In this document: piece after piece, positions 19,056 through 28,620 of the stretch | Position numbering within the stretch: the first letter of the stretch is position 1 | How the letters are laid out: every line of letters starts with the position of its first letter | Assembly (NCBI RefSeq): GCF_006717095.1 | Contig: NZ_VFQE01000001.1 | Coordinates: 868,001-932,000, forward strand | Reading direction: 5' to 3' | Length of the DNA: 64,000 nt | DNA from: Blastococcus colisei | GTDB taxonomy: Bacteria; Actinomycetota; Actinomycetes; Mycobacteriales; Geodermatophilaceae | Notes under the pieces: generated by a model | Database searches by the model: none | The model's input: the letters and a program-made list of their open reading frames with translations, nothing else | What the model was told of the DNA's origin: nothing | Translations under genes and position numbers: made by a program

Positions 19056-20294
19056 ATGGCGGGGACATCGCGACCGCCCCGGGGCGAGATCCGCGGGCTC
19101 ACCGGGCTCCGGCTGGTCGCCGCCCTCTGGGTGGTCGCGCACCACTACTGGCTCTTCGCGCCCGCTCAGCCCTGGCTGCGCCACCTCGAGCCGGTACGTC
19201 CCTTGCTGGAGAGCGGCTGGCTCGGCGTCGACCTCTTCTTCGTGCTCAGCGGTTTCGTCCTCGCCCACAACTACGTCACCGTTCTCGGCAGCCGGCCAGG
19301 CGTGCGCGCGGCCGTCGAGTTCTACTGGGCGCGGCTGAGTCGCATCTGGCCCATCTGGATGGTGGTCCTGGGCGTGGTCACCGCCGGGCTGGTCGTCAAG
19401 CAGTTGGGTGCCGTGGGCGCCGCGGAGTCCGTTTCCCGCATCGATGCGCCGACCATGCTGCGGCAGGTCCTCCTGGTGCAGGTGTGGGACCGGCCGGACT
19501 ACTCCGCGACCGGCCCGGTCGGCCCGGGATGGTCGCTGAGCGCCGAGTGGCTCGCCTACCTCTTCTTCCCGGTCGTGGTGCTGGTCCTGTACCGGCTCCG
19601 TGGCTGCCGGGCGACCGTGCTGGGGGCGTTGGCCCTGGCGGCGGTGACCCCCTTCGTCTACGGCTGCCTCGCGCTGGGGTCGCACGACTGGCGCTGGAGC
19701 TGGCTGGTGCGGCTGGCCGGCTGCTTCCTCGCCGGGGCCCTGGTCTCGCTGTGCGTCCACCGGATCCGCGCCACGGTGCCGGCCGGGGCGGCAGAGCGGG
19801 TGGCGGCCTGGGCCGCTGGGGTCGCGGTCGCGACGATGGTGCTGGTGCTCTGGTGGGCCGACGCGGTCGAGGAGGACCACGGAGGTGCGGCCGTCCTCGT
19901 CTTCCCCCTCCTCGTCGGTGCCCTCGCGCTGACCGACGGAGGTCCGGCCAGGCTGCTGTCGACGCCGGTCGTGGTCCTGGGTGGCCGCATCTCCTTCGCG
20001 CTCTACCTCGTCCACATGGCCGTGTTCGAGGTCGTCTGGACGGTCGCGGACGTCGTCGCCTCCCTCGGCGGAGGGTCGGCGCCGGCCACGCTGCTGCACG
20101 TAGTGGGCCTGGCACTGCCCCTCCCGGTGGCATGGACGCTCTGGCGCTTCGTCGAGGAACCGGCCCGGCTCCGGATGCGCCGGATCGGCCCTCGTCCGGC
20201 GGGGGTGGCCGAACCGCGCGCGTCCGGCGGAGAAAGCCGGCCTCCGGAAGAGGCCGGGGCGACGGTGTCGGCTCTCGTCGGACAGACCGCCTGA
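19056..20294 (+). CDS. Acyltransferase 3 (OafA-type) membrane protein
   Basis: A 412-residue integral membrane O-acyltransferase of the family that acetylates or otherwise acylates extracytoplasmic polysaccharides, lipids or antibiotics. It begins with REIRGLTGLRLVAALWVVAHH-like sequence carrying the R-G-L-R and conserved His of the family, then GWLGVDLFFVLSGFVLAHNY, also diagnostic. About ten hydrophobic segments follow, and the C-terminus is RFVEEPARLRMRR, the usual ending. Close to the envelope sugar genes, so a polysaccharide acceptor is plausible; the substrate is not determined. It stands alone on the plus strand between birA and the PH-domain gene. Confidence 0.88.
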   Translation: MAGTSRPPRGEIRGLTGLRLVAALWVVAHHYWLFAPAQPWLRHLEPVRPLLESGWLGVDLFFVLSGFVLAHNYVTVLGSRPGVRAAVEFYWARLSRIWPIWMVVLGVVTAGLVVKQLGAVGAAESVSRIDAPTMLRQVLLVQVWDRPDYSATGPVGPGWSLSAEWLAYLFFPVVVLVLYRLRGCRATVLGALALAAVTPFVYGCLALGSHDWRWSWLVRLAGCFLAGALVSLCVHRIRATVPAGAAERVAAWAAGVAVATMVLVLWWADAVEEDHGGAAVLVFPLLVGALALTDGGPARLLSTPVVVLGGRISFALYLVHMAVFEVVWTVADVVASLGGGSAPATLLHVVGLALPLPVAWTLWRFVEEPARLRMRRIGPRPAGVAEPRASGGESRPPEEAGATVSALVGQTA

Positions 20295-20373
20295 GGTCCA
20301 CCGCAGCCCCGGCAACACGCGGTCGACGCCGCGGGAGAGTGACGCGGGTCGGGGAGTCCGTCATCCTCGTGGG

Positions 20374-20940
20374 GTGGCCTACCCCGACAAGCTGCTCCAC
20401 GAGGACGAAGAGGTCGTCCAGCACCTGCACCCGCACTGGCTGACCGTCTTCTGGCCGGTGGTGCGCTTCCTACTGGTGGTGGGCGCGGCGTCGTTCGGGA
20501 CGGCGATGGTGCCGACCGGTCGGCAGCAGGGGCTGATCCGGCTGCTGGTCCTGGTGGTGGCACTCGCGCTGCTCGCCGTCCTCGTCCTGGTCCCCCTGCT
20601 GCGCTGGCGGACGACGCACTACGTCATCACCACGCATCGGCTGCTGTTCCGGACCGGGATCCTCGCCCGGCGCGGTCGGGACATCGGCCTGTCGCGGATC
20701 ACCGACGTCTCCTTCCGGCAGTCGCTGTGGGACCGGATCATCAGGTCCGGGACGCTCACCATCGAGTCGGCGGGGGACGGCGGTGCCACCGTCCTCCGGC
20801 AGATCCCCGACAGCGAGGGCGTCCAGCAGCTGCTCAACCACATGATCGAGGAGGACGCCGACCGGCGGGCTCAGGAGAGCGCCGGTCACCTCGGCGAGTA
20901 CTACGGGCCGTGGCGCACCGAGACCCAGCAGCCCCTCTGA
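20374..20940 (+). CDS. Bacterial PH-domain (bPH2/DUF304) membrane protein
   Basis: A 188-residue protein with two hydrophobic helices near residues 25-75 (WPVVRFLLVVGAASFG, then LLVLVVALALLAVLVLVPLL), followed by a pleckstrin-homology-like domain starting TTHYVITTHRLLFRTGILARRGRDI, the bPH2 signature. Function of the family is poorly known; membrane or ligand binding is assumed. In M. tuberculosis a membrane protein of this type (Rv3278c) lies between birA and gtrA, so its location here is ancestral. GTG 20374 is six bases after a weak CATCCT box, suggesting a leaderless mRNA. Confidence 0.82.
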   Translation: MAYPDKLLHEDEEVVQHLHPHWLTVFWPVVRFLLVVGAASFGTAMVPTGRQQGLIRLLVLVVALALLAVLVLVPLLRWRTTHYVITTHRLLFRTGILARRGRDIGLSRITDVSFRQSLWDRIIRSGTLTIESAGDGGATVLRQIPDSEGVQQLLNHMIEEDADRRAQESAGHLGEYYGPWRTETQQPL

Positions 20941-21005
20941 CCCCGGGCGTCCGCCGGACCGGTCCGTCACGGCGCGTCCGGGCCGGACCTGTCGGTACCC
21001 CCGCA

Positions 21006-21011
21006 TACCTT
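21006..21011 (+). promoter_or_regulatory. -10 box (TACCTT) for sbcD
   Basis: TACCTT, then seven bases, then ATG 21019. This places the transcript start at the ATG, and there is no Shine-Dalgarno sequence, so sbcD is probably leaderless. Confidence 0.5.
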
Positions 21012-21018
21012 CCGTGGC

Positions 21019-22167
21019 ATGCGCCTGCTGCACACCTCCGACTGGCACATCGGTCGCTCGCTCCACGGCACCGACCTGCTCGCCGAGCAGGAGGCGGTGC
21101 TGGGGTCGCTGGCCGAGGTCGTGAGCGCGGAGCAGGTCGATGTCGTCGTCGTCGCGGGTGACGTCTACGACCGCGCGGTCCCGTCGGCCGACGCGACCGG
21201 GGTGCTCGACCGGGTGGTCGGGCGGTTCCTCTCGGCCGGCGCCGCGGTCGTCATGACACCGGGAAACCACGACTCCGCCCGCCGGCTGGGCACCTTCTCG
21301 GGGCTCCTGCGCGCAGCGGGCCTGCACGTCCGGGCGGCGGCACGCGCCCTCGACGAGCCGGTCCTGCTGAGCGACGAGCACGGCGACGTCGCGGTCTACG
21401 GGTTGCCGTACCTGGAGCCCGAGGTCGCCCGCCACGAACTCGGTCTCCCCGACGCGCGCAGCCACGAGGCGGTGCTGGCCGCAGCGATGGACCGGGTGCG
21501 GGCTGACCTGTTCCTCCGTCCCGGCGCGCGGTCGGTCGTGCTCGCCCACGCCTTCGTCGGCGGCGGCGTGGCCAGTGACAGCGAGCGGGACATCTGCGTC
21601 GGAGGCGTGGACCTGGTGCCCTCCGCCGTGTTCGACGGCCCCGACTACGTGGCGCTCGGACACCTGCACCGGCCGCAGGTGCTCTCGCCGCGGATGCGCT
21701 ACAGCGGGTCCCCCCTCGCGTACTCCTTCGGCGAGGCGGGGCAGGACAAGCTGGCCTGGCTGGTGGAGCTGGACGCCGACGGGCTGGCGGGGGTCCGTGC
21801 CGTCCCGCTGGCCGCCCCCCGGCAGCTGTCGGTCCTGACCGGCGACCTCGCCGACCTGCTGGCGGATCCGGCGCACACCCCGGCGGAGGCGCACTTCGTG
21901 TCGGCCCGGCTGACCGACGCCGCCCGCCCGGTCGACCCGATGCGCCGGCTGCAGGCCCGCTTTCCGCACTGCGTCCACCTGGAGTGGACCGGGGCCGGGG
22001 CCACCGCCGACGGGCGCAGTTACCAGGACCGCATGCGCGGGCGCAGCGACCTCGACGTCGCCGGTGAGTTCGTCAGCCACGTGCGGGGCGTGGCCGCGAC
22101 CGCGGCCGAGCGCGAGCTGCTCGGCCGCGCCCTGGGCGCGGAGGACCGGGCGGAGGCCCTCCGGTGA
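21019..22167 (+). CDS. sbcD: Exonuclease SbcCD, nuclease subunit SbcD
   Basis: Mn2+-dependent nuclease subunit of the SbcCD (Mre11-Rad50-type) complex, which cleaves DNA hairpins and processes double-strand ends. The 382-residue protein shows the metallophosphoesterase motifs in order: LHTSDWHIGRSL, VVVAGDVYDRA, TPGNHDSARRL, a His in LAHAFVGG, and ALGHLHRPQ. A capping domain forms the C-terminal third. Its stop overlaps the sbcC GTG by 4 bp. The pair sits inside the otherwise conserved birA-purEK neighbourhood. Inverted repeats and palindromes, its natural targets, are noted elsewhere in this window. Confidence 0.95.
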   Translation: MRLLHTSDWHIGRSLHGTDLLAEQEAVLGSLAEVVSAEQVDVVVVAGDVYDRAVPSADATGVLDRVVGRFLSAGAAVVMTPGNHDSARRLGTFSGLLRAAGLHVRAAARALDEPVLLSDEHGDVAVYGLPYLEPEVARHELGLPDARSHEAVLAAAMDRVRADLFLRPGARSVVLAHAFVGGGVASDSERDICVGGVDLVPSAVFDGPDYVALGHLHRPQVLSPRMRYSGSPLAYSFGEAGQDKLAWLVELDADGLAGVRAVPLAAPRQLSVLTGDLADLLADPAHTPAEAHFVSARLTDAARPVDPMRRLQARFPHCVHLEWTGAGATADGRSYQDRMRGRSDLDVAGEFVSHVRGVAATAAERELLGRALGAEDRAEALR

Positions 22168-25124
22168 GGCTGCATCGTCTGGCGCTGACCGCGTTCGGCC
22201 CCTTCGCGGGCACCGAGGAGGTCGATCTCGACGAGGTCGGCCGGGACGGGCTCTTCCTGCTGTGGGGCCCGACGGGAGCGGGCAAGACGACGCTGCTCGA
22301 CGCCGTCGTGTTCGCCCTGTACGGCACGGTCCCCGGCGCCCGTGGCGAGGAGAAGCGGCTGCGCAGCGACCATGCGGACGCTGCCACCCGCACCGAGGTC
22401 AGCTGCGAACTCACACTGGCCGGTGAGCGCCTGCTGGTCACGCGACGGCCGGAGCAGCAGCGGCCCAAGAAGCGTGGCGAGGGGTGGACGACCGAGCAGG
22501 CCCGGCTCCTGGTCCAGCGACTCACCGACGGCGGGTGGGAGCCGGTCAGCACGCGGATCGACGAGGGGTCCGAGCATCTGCGCATGCGCCTCGGCCTCGA
22601 CGTCCACCAGTTCTGCCAGGTGGTGCTGCTGCCCCAGGGTGACTTCGCGCGGTTCCTGCGCGCCGAGCCCGAGCACCGCGCGGAGCTGCTGCGGACCCTC
22701 TTCGACGTGGGCCGGTTCGCCCGCGCCGAGGATTGGCTGGCCCACGAGCGGTCCGAGGCACGCGATCGCGTGGCGATGCAGAAGGCCCGCCTGAGCAGCC
22801 TCATGGCACGGGTGGCCCAGACCGCCGACGTCGAGATCCCCGAGGAGCTGGCGCCCGAGCTGCTCGCCGCCGGCCCCGGCAACCGTGGCACCCCCTGGGT
22901 GGGAGAGGTGCGGACGGCCGTGGCGACGCGGCTCGCCCGAGCGGTCGAGCGCGCCGGAGCAGCCGCGGCACGCGTCGCCGAGCTGGACGCGGCACTGGCT
23001 GCGGCCCGTGCGCTCGACGAGCGGCACGGCCGCCGCGCGCAGGCGCAGGAGGCGCTCGAGACCCTGACCGGACGCGAGGCGGACGTGGCACCGCTGCGGG
23101 TCGAGCTGGACCGCGGTCGCCGGGCGGAGACGCTCCGCGACGTGCTGGCAGCCGTGCGGCACGCCACGGACACGGTCGAGCAGGCCGCCACCGGTCTGGA
23201 CGGCGCCCGCCGCGCATGGCAGGCGGTGGCCGGCGGGCGGGAGTCGTCGCCGGCGCTGGCCCGCGAGCTCCGCGACCACGCGGCCGCGGCCAGAGCCCTG
23301 TGGCCGGAGGTCGAGCGGAGCGCCGAACTGGGGGCCGCCGTCGGCGGACTCGACGTGCGCATCGCCGCGCTGACCGCCGCCTGCGCCGCCGGCGCCGCGT
23401 CCGCCGAGACGTGGCCGGCTCGCCTGGCCCGGCAGGAGACCAGGGTCGCCCTGGCGCAGGCAGCGTCGGCGCGCCTACCCGGGGAGCGCGACGCGCTCCA
23501 CGCGGCTGAGGACGCCGTGACCGCGGCGCGGGCGGCGGACCGGCTGGCGGAAGCCCTCGCGGCCGCCCGACGAGAGGTCGACGTCCGGCGGGGGACGTGG
23601 TCCGACGCCCGGGAGCGGTGGCTGGACCTGCGCAGCCAACGGCTGGACGGCATGGCGGCCGAGCTGGCCGCGCAGCTGGTGGACGGCGCGGACTGCCCGG
23701 TCTGCGGAGCCGTGTCCCACCCGCGCCCCGCCACGCACTCCGGCCCGGCGGTCACGGCCGAGGACGAGCGGGTCGCGCGTCAGGAGGCCGAGGCGGCCGA
23801 GCGGGAGCTGGCCACCGGCACGGCCGCGGCGGACGCGCAGGAGCGGGAACTGGCGGGGCTGCGAGCCCGCGCGGGTGCGCTGCCGGTCGGCGAGCAGGCC
23901 GCGCTGCGCGACGGGCTGGCGGCAGCCGCGGACCGGACCGCCGTCGAGGCCGCGGATCTCGAGCCCGCGCGGGCGGAGCTGACCGGGCTGCTGGCGGAGC
24001 GCGAGCGGTCGGCGGCCCGGCTGGCCGCCGACCGGGAGGAACTGCGAGCCCGGGCGGCAGAGCGGAACACGCTGGCCGATGCACTGGACGTGCTGTCGTC
24101 GCGGCTCGCCGACGCATGCGGGGAGGACCCCGACCTCCGCACCCGCGTGGTCCGGCTGGAGACGGCGGCAGGCCACTGCGAGGCGCTGGTGACGGCGCAG
24201 GCCGAGGACGAGCGAGCCCGCGTCATCGCCGGGACCGCCCGTCGCAACGCGCTCGAGCGGTGCCTGGCCGCAGGGTTCGACGAGGTCTCGACCGCCGTGC
24301 AGGCGCTGCTCCCGGAGCACCGGCTGGCTGCCCTCGACCGCGAGGTGGCCGCGCACGACGACCGGCTCGCGCTGGTCCGGGCGCGGCTGGCCGAGCCCGA
24401 GCTGGCCGATCTGGGGCAACGGCCCGACGTTCCCGGTCTGACGGAGCGGTGCTCGACCGCGACGCGCGAGCGGGAGGACGCCGTCGCCGACCTCGACGGT
24501 GCGCGGCGCTGCGACGCCGCCCTGGAGCAACTGGCCGGATCGGTCATGTCCGCCGAACTGGAGCTGACCGACCTCCTCGCCTGGGCCGATCAGGTGACCG
24601 CACTGGCCGACCTGGTGCACGGCCGGGGCTCCAACGTGCTGCGGATGCGCCTGCAGTCCTTCGTGCTGGCTGCGCGGCTGGAGCAGGTCGCGGAGGTTGC
24701 CAGCGGGCGGTTGCAGGACATGTCCGGCGGGCGGTACACCTTCCTGCACAGCGACGCGCAGGGCCGCAACGGCGCCCGCGGCGGCCTGGGCCTCGACGTG
24801 TTCGACGAGTACACCGGCGTGCGGCGGGCGACCAAGACCCTCTCCGGCGGGGAGAGCTTCATGGCCTCGCTGGCACTGGCGCTGGGCCTCGCCGACGTCG
24901 TCACGGCCGAGACGGGCGGCGTGCAGATCGACACGCTGTTCGTCGACGAGGGGTTCGGAACCCTCGACCCGCAGGCGCTCGACGCCGTGATGAGCGTGCT
25001 GGACGAGCTGCGGCGAGGGGGCCGCACGGTCGGGGTCATCAGCCACCTGGAGGAGCTGCGCACCCGCATCCCCACCCGGCTGGAGGTCGTCGCGGGGCGC
25101 AACGGCTCCCGGCTGGCCGGCTGA
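22164..25124 (+). CDS. sbcC: Exonuclease SbcCD, ATPase subunit SbcC
   Basis: SMC-like ATPase partner of SbcD. The 986-residue protein begins MRLHRLALTAFGPFAG, with Walker A GPTGAGKTT at residues 35-43. Two long Ala/Glu/Arg/Leu-rich coiled-coil arms flank a zinc hook CPVCG with C511 and C514. The C-terminal half holds the ABC signature LSGGESFMASLALALGL and Walker B DTLFVDEGFGTLD, ending at the His-switch region VISHLEELRTRIP. GTG 22164 overlaps the sbcD stop (GTGA). Size and layout are normal for actinobacterial SbcC. It is convergent with the glycosyltransferase gene at 25148. Confidence 0.96.
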   Translation: MRLHRLALTAFGPFAGTEEVDLDEVGRDGLFLLWGPTGAGKTTLLDAVVFALYGTVPGARGEEKRLRSDHADAATRTEVSCELTLAGERLLVTRRPEQQRPKKRGEGWTTEQARLLVQRLTDGGWEPVSTRIDEGSEHLRMRLGLDVHQFCQVVLLPQGDFARFLRAEPEHRAELLRTLFDVGRFARAEDWLAHERSEARDRVAMQKARLSSLMARVAQTADVEIPEELAPELLAAGPGNRGTPWVGEVRTAVATRLARAVERAGAAAARVAELDAALAAARALDERHGRRAQAQEALETLTGREADVAPLRVELDRGRRAETLRDVLAAVRHATDTVEQAATGLDGARRAWQAVAGGRESSPALARELRDHAAAARALWPEVERSAELGAAVGGLDVRIAALTAACAAGAASAETWPARLARQETRVALAQAASARLPGERDALHAAEDAVTAARAADRLAEALAAARREVDVRRGTWSDARERWLDLRSQRLDGMAAELAAQLVDGADCPVCGAVSHPRPATHSGPAVTAEDERVARQEAEAAERELATGTAAADAQERELAGLRARAGALPVGEQAALRDGLAAAADRTAVEAADLEPARAELTGLLAERERSAARLAADREELRARAAERNTLADALDVLSSRLADACGEDPDLRTRVVRLETAAGHCEALVTAQAEDERARVIAGTARRNALERCLAAGFDEVSTAVQALLPEHRLAALDREVAAHDDRLALVRARLAEPELADLGQRPDVPGLTERCSTATREREDAVADLDGARRCDAALEQLAGSVMSAELELTDLLAWADQVTALADLVHGRGSNVLRMRLQSFVLAARLEQVAEVASGRLQDMSGGRYTFLHSDAQGRNGARGGLGLDVFDEYTGVRRATKTLSGGESFMASLALALGLADVVTAETGGVQIDTLFVDEGFGTLDPQALDAVMSVLDELRRGGRTVGVISHLEELRTRIPTRLEVVAGRNGSRLAG

Positions 25125-25127
25125 CCC

Positions 25128-25144
25128 CCGGGGCGCGGCCCCGG
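25128..25144. terminator. Short G+C hairpin between convergent sbcC and GT2 genes
   Basis: CCGGGGC, a three-base loop, then GCCCCGG, in the 23-bp gap between converging stop codons. There is no U-tract on either strand, so termination efficiency is uncertain. It could serve both genes. Confidence 0.4.
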
Positions 25145-25147
25145 CGG

Positions 25148-26302
25148 TCAGGCCCCGGACGCTGTCGCGCTGCCGCGGGCGTGGGCGACGGCGGGGATCG
25201 GCGCCGTCGCGGCCCCCGGCATCGTGGCGGCCGGGGCGGCCGTTGCGACCGCGGCGGCGGGGGAGGCAGGGGCGGCCGCGGACCCGTGGGCGTGCTCAGC
25301 CACCGGGCGGTGGGCGACGACGTCGTGCACCGAGCGCATGACGTAGATGGGCCGCTGGCGGGCGTCGTCCCCAGCTCGCCAGACGTATTCACCCATGACG
25401 CTGAGGAAGCCGAGGTTCAGGCCCCCGGTCAGCAGCACGGCTGAGGTGACGAACCAGTACCCGGCGCTCCCGTCGGTCGCCACGGCGAGGATGACGGCCA
25501 CCAGCGCGGCGAGGACCGCCAGCACGCAGATGATCGCCCCCAGGTAGCCGGCCACCCGGGCGGGCGCCTGGCTGAACTCGACGAAGGAGTCCACCACCAG
25601 CTTGATCTTCTTGGCGTTGGTCCACTTGCTCCGCCCGGCCGGCCGGGGCAGCTGCTCGAAGCCCACCGTCGTCTGGTTGAAGCCCGCCCAGGCGACCAGC
25701 CCGAAGATGTTCCGGTTCGACTCCTGCATCCCGTTGACGACCTCGAGGATCGCGCGCGAGACGAGCACGATCGACGGCCCCTCCGCCGGATAGGTCGGGA
25801 TGGTCGACCAGCGGTGGAACCACCGGGAGAAGGCGCGGGAGAGCGCATTGCCCAGGCCGGTGGGCACCGAGCGCGTGGACCGCACGCCCCACACCACGTC
25901 GTTGCCGGCTTCCCAGGCAGCCAGGAAGCGGCCGATGACCTCCATCGGTTCCTGCAGGTCGGCCGACAGCGTCATGGCGCAGGCGCCCCGGGCGGCGCGG
26001 AAGCCGGCCGTGATCGCCGCGTGCGACCCGAAATTCCGGGACAGGGCAACGATGCGGGCCGTGACCGGGCCACCGTCCAGGGCCGCACGCAGCAGATCGG
26101 GCGTGCCGTCGCTCGACCCGTCGTCCACGACCACCAGCTCGAACCGGTGCCCGGGGTGGTTGGCGTCGATCTGCCGGACCAGTTCGACCAGCCCGGCCAC
26201 GTTCTCCGCCTCGTTGAAGGCCGGGACGACGAGGCTGACCAGGGGGCCTTCCGTGGCGGCCGCAGCCGGGGACGGTGCCGGTGACGTGGGGTGGCTGATC
26301 AT
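25148..26302 (-). CDS. GT2 polyprenyl-phosphate sugar synthase (CsbB/GtrB-like)
   Basis: A 384-residue family 2 glycosyltransferase of the DPM1/GtrB/CsbB type, which charges polyprenyl phosphate with a sugar from a nucleotide sugar on the cytoplasmic face. The GT-A core has VVPAFNEAEN (25-34), VVDDGSSDG (58-66), the acidic LSADLQEP (112-119) and the GRSKW segment (223-227). Two C-terminal membrane helices (about 251-275 and 282-304) are characteristic of this type. An Ala/Pro tail follows. The ATG overlaps the stop of the upstream YfhO-like gene by 4 bp, making this the last gene of the minus-strand operon. It probably supplies lipid-linked sugar for the three GT-C proteins upstream. Confidence 0.88.
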   Translation of the reverse strand: MISHPTSPAPSPAAAATEGPLVSLVVPAFNEAENVAGLVELVRQIDANHPGHRFELVVVDDGSSDGTPDLLRAALDGGPVTARIVALSRNFGSHAAITAGFRAARGACAMTLSADLQEPMEVIGRFLAAWEAGNDVVWGVRSTRSVPTGLGNALSRAFSRWFHRWSTIPTYPAEGPSIVLVSRAILEVVNGMQESNRNIFGLVAWAGFNQTTVGFEQLPRPAGRSKWTNAKKIKLVVDSFVEFSQAPARVAGYLGAIICVLAVLAALVAVILAVATDGSAGYWFVTSAVLLTGGLNLGFLSVMGEYVWRAGDDARQRPIYVMRSVHDVVAHRPVAEHAHGSAAAPASPAAAVATAAPAATMPGAATAPIPAVAHARGSATASGA

Positions 26303-28620
26303 CTTCTCTGGTTCTCCCGTGTGGTGCGGCCGGCGGGCAGCGGAGCCCGCTCGGGGATGTGCGGGACGCCGGTCGCGTCCTCCGGAGTCAGGTGGGTGTG
26401 CCGCCGGCTCCGGCGGGTGCGGAGTTCGGCTGCGGTCAGGCCGGCGACGAGGACGGCGGCGGCGCCCACTGCGGCCAGCGACAGTGTGGTGCCCGGGGGC
26501 GACCAGGCGAGGGTGAGCGTCCCGGCGTCGACGTCCTCGGGGATCGGGACGGCGAGCAGGCCGTTGGGTCCCTGCTCGACCGGAACCTCGCGGCCGTCGA
26601 TCTCGGCGGTGTATCCCGGCCAGGCCAGCCGGGCGAAGGTGAGCTCGATGGGGCCTCGTCCGTCGCGCCGGAACTCGACGGTCTCACCGACCTCGCCGAC
26701 GCGGGTGTCGGAGACGATCTCGACTGGTCCGTCGGTGTCGGACAGCCGGCCCTCGGGCCAGGGCAGCGGCTCGGTGCGCCGCCAGACGTCGACGTAGTCG
26801 GTCGACTCTTCCAGCTGCCAGCCCTGGGGGGCCGGCTCGTCCTGCGTGTCGCGCAGCGCACGCTGGACGACGACCGTCTCCGCGCGGATCAGGTCGGCCA
26901 GCCGCTCGTCGGCGCCGTCGGGCGTCTCCCAGAGCGCATCCCAGGCCTCCGGACAGGTCGAGCCGGTGTATTCGGTGCACAGCGGCACGTCGAAGTTCGT
27001 GAACCCGACGCCGCTGTAGGCGGTCAGCGACTCCACCCCGGCCACGGCGTACATCGACCCGAACAGCACGTCCTCGTACACGCCGTTGGTCCCGCGGTCC
27101 GGCCCGGCCGCCGCAACGGAGCCGATCTGCACCCGCAGACCCGGGCCGTTGTCGGCGAAGGACCGCTGGATGGCCTCAGCGCCCCGGGGAAACCGGTAGT
27201 CCAGCACGTTGGCGTTGGAGGGCCACCACGAGAGCTGCACGGCGAGGACGACCAGGGTGCCGGCCATCCCGACCAGCGCCGCAGGTCGTGCGCCACGCCC
27301 GGCTGCGACCAGCAGCCCAGCCATCAGGCCCGCCACGAGCCCGGTGCTGAACAGGTGGCGGTCCAGCTCCACGGGCACGTCGGACCAGGCCAGCCAGCCG
27401 CCGAGGAAGACGAGGCCACCGCTGAGAGCTCCCCGGAGCCGCAGCCGGTCCCGCTGCAGCCCGGCGCTGAGCAGCACAGCCGCGGTGACGGCGACCGCCA
27501 GCCACAGGTAGGGGAGGAGGCGGACCGGCCAGCGGAAGAACCAGATCTGGGACGGGCCCAGGACCAGCAGCAGGTTGATCACTCCGACGACCCAGAGAGC
27601 CGCGAGCCCGCGGACCCGCTCGCGGAGCACCGACCAGCGCAACCACGGCAGCAGCGGGAGCAGGTACCAGGCCAGGTAGAGGCCCGGGAAGCTGAAGGTC
27701 AGCTCCCCGAACACGTCCATGTAGGGCGTGAACGACGGGGAGCTCAACCCGACGAGGTCCGACAGCTCGGGGGACAGGAACTCGTCGTTGAAGGTCTGGG
27801 AGCCGGCGCGGTAGCTGACGGAGGCGGAGAGCACGAACGGCAAGTACGTGGGGACGGAGAGCAGGGCGACCGCAATTCCGGCCGAGGTCACCCCGACCCC
27901 CGCCCGGAACCGGCGGCGCAGCAGCGCCTCCGCGAGGACTCCGGCAACGACGAGGCCGCTGGCCAGCAGGCCGTAGGGATTGCCGGCCGAGGCGCACAGG
28001 TAGCCGGCGAGCACAGCCCACAAGAACGAGCCGCGGCCCTCGGCGGCGCGTCTGGCGGTGTACCAGACCCAGGGCGCCAAGGCGGTCACGGTGAGGCCGG
28101 TGACCCAGGCCGCGCCGTCCATCCACAGCGTGAACCCGGACAGCGGCAGGCTGCTGCCCAGGAGGGCCGCGGGCCAGGGGCGGGCGCCGTACTCGCGGCA
28201 CAGCAGGTAGGCGCCCAGGGCCATCGTGAGGAAGAGGAACGCTTTGATGACCACGGTGACCAGGGCGAGGTCGTCGATCGCACGGGTTCCCGCGTACAGC
28301 CCCAGCAGCAGCGGGTTGTAGAGGCCGAAGGCGGCTTCGGCGGCGTAGTTGCCACCGCGCCAGGCTTCGATGTCGAGCAGGAGCAGCCGCCCGTCCAGCA
28401 GGGCGTCGCCGATGTTGCGCCAGGCGCCGACCGAGGCCCCGGCCGTGTCGTCCCAGAAATAGAAGGTAGGTGTGCGCACCAGCGGCGCACACACCCCCGC
28501 CAGCACCACCCCGAGCATCGTCAGCGGCGGCCACCAGCGGCCCGGGCGCAACGGCTTCCCGGGAGGGGCCGGGGTGAGCACCGGCGCCGGCCTGGGCGCG
28601 CGCATGGTCGCGGTGGTCAC
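26299..28620 (-). CDS. YfhO-like GT-C membrane protein, paralogue 1
   Basis: A 773-residue polytopic protein with a TM helix, then an outer loop with FYFWDDT (D57, D58), a probable GT-C acidic motif, about eleven TM segments, a beta-rich outer domain ending LAWPGYTAEIDGREVPV, a last TM helix and a charged tail. This plan and the GYTAEIDG-type C-terminal motif resemble YfhO glycosyltransferases, which use polyprenyl-phosphate sugars to modify envelope polymers. GTG 28620 overlaps the stop of paralogue 2 (GTGA). Its last 180 or so codons are almost identical to paralogue 2 although the rest is clearly diverged. YfhO assignment is by pattern and context; substrate unknown. Confidence 0.75.
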   Translation of the reverse strand: MTTATMRAPRPAPVLTPAPPGKPLRPGRWWPPLTMLGVVLAGVCAPLVRTPTFYFWDDTAGASVGAWRNIGDALLDGRLLLLDIEAWRGGNYAAEAAFGLYNPLLLGLYAGTRAIDDLALVTVVIKAFLFLTMALGAYLLCREYGARPWPAALLGSSLPLSGFTLWMDGAAWVTGLTVTALAPWVWYTARRAAEGRGSFLWAVLAGYLCASAGNPYGLLASGLVVAGVLAEALLRRRFRAGVGVTSAGIAVALLSVPTYLPFVLSASVSYRAGSQTFNDEFLSPELSDLVGLSSPSFTPYMDVFGELTFSFPGLYLAWYLLPLLPWLRWSVLRERVRGLAALWVVGVINLLLVLGPSQIWFFRWPVRLLPYLWLAVAVTAAVLLSAGLQRDRLRLRGALSGGLVFLGGWLAWSDVPVELDRHLFSTGLVAGLMAGLLVAAGRGARPAALVGMAGTLVVLAVQLSWWPSNANVLDYRFPRGAEAIQRSFADNGPGLRVQIGSVAAAGPDRGTNGVYEDVLFGSMYAVAGVESLTAYSGVGFTNFDVPLCTEYTGSTCPEAWDALWETPDGADERLADLIRAETVVVQRALRDTQDEPAPQGWQLEESTDYVDVWRRTEPLPWPEGRLSDTDGPVEIVSDTRVGEVGETVEFRRDGRGPIELTFARLAWPGYTAEIDGREVPVEQGPNGLLAVPIPEDVDAGTLTLAWSPPGTTLSLAAVGAAAVLVAGLTAAELRTRRSRRHTHLTPEDATGVPHIPERAPLPAGRTTRENQRR
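26401..26949. repeat. 549-bp near-identical segment, copy A (paralogue 1 3' end)
   Basis: Matches 28665-29213 base for base at a constant offset of 2264 bp. I see only three differences, at 26725, 26809 and 26825. Identity stops abruptly at both ends. It encodes the outer C-terminal domain and last TM helix of the YfhO-like protein. A recent gene-conversion tract between neighbours is the simplest reading. Confidence 0.88.
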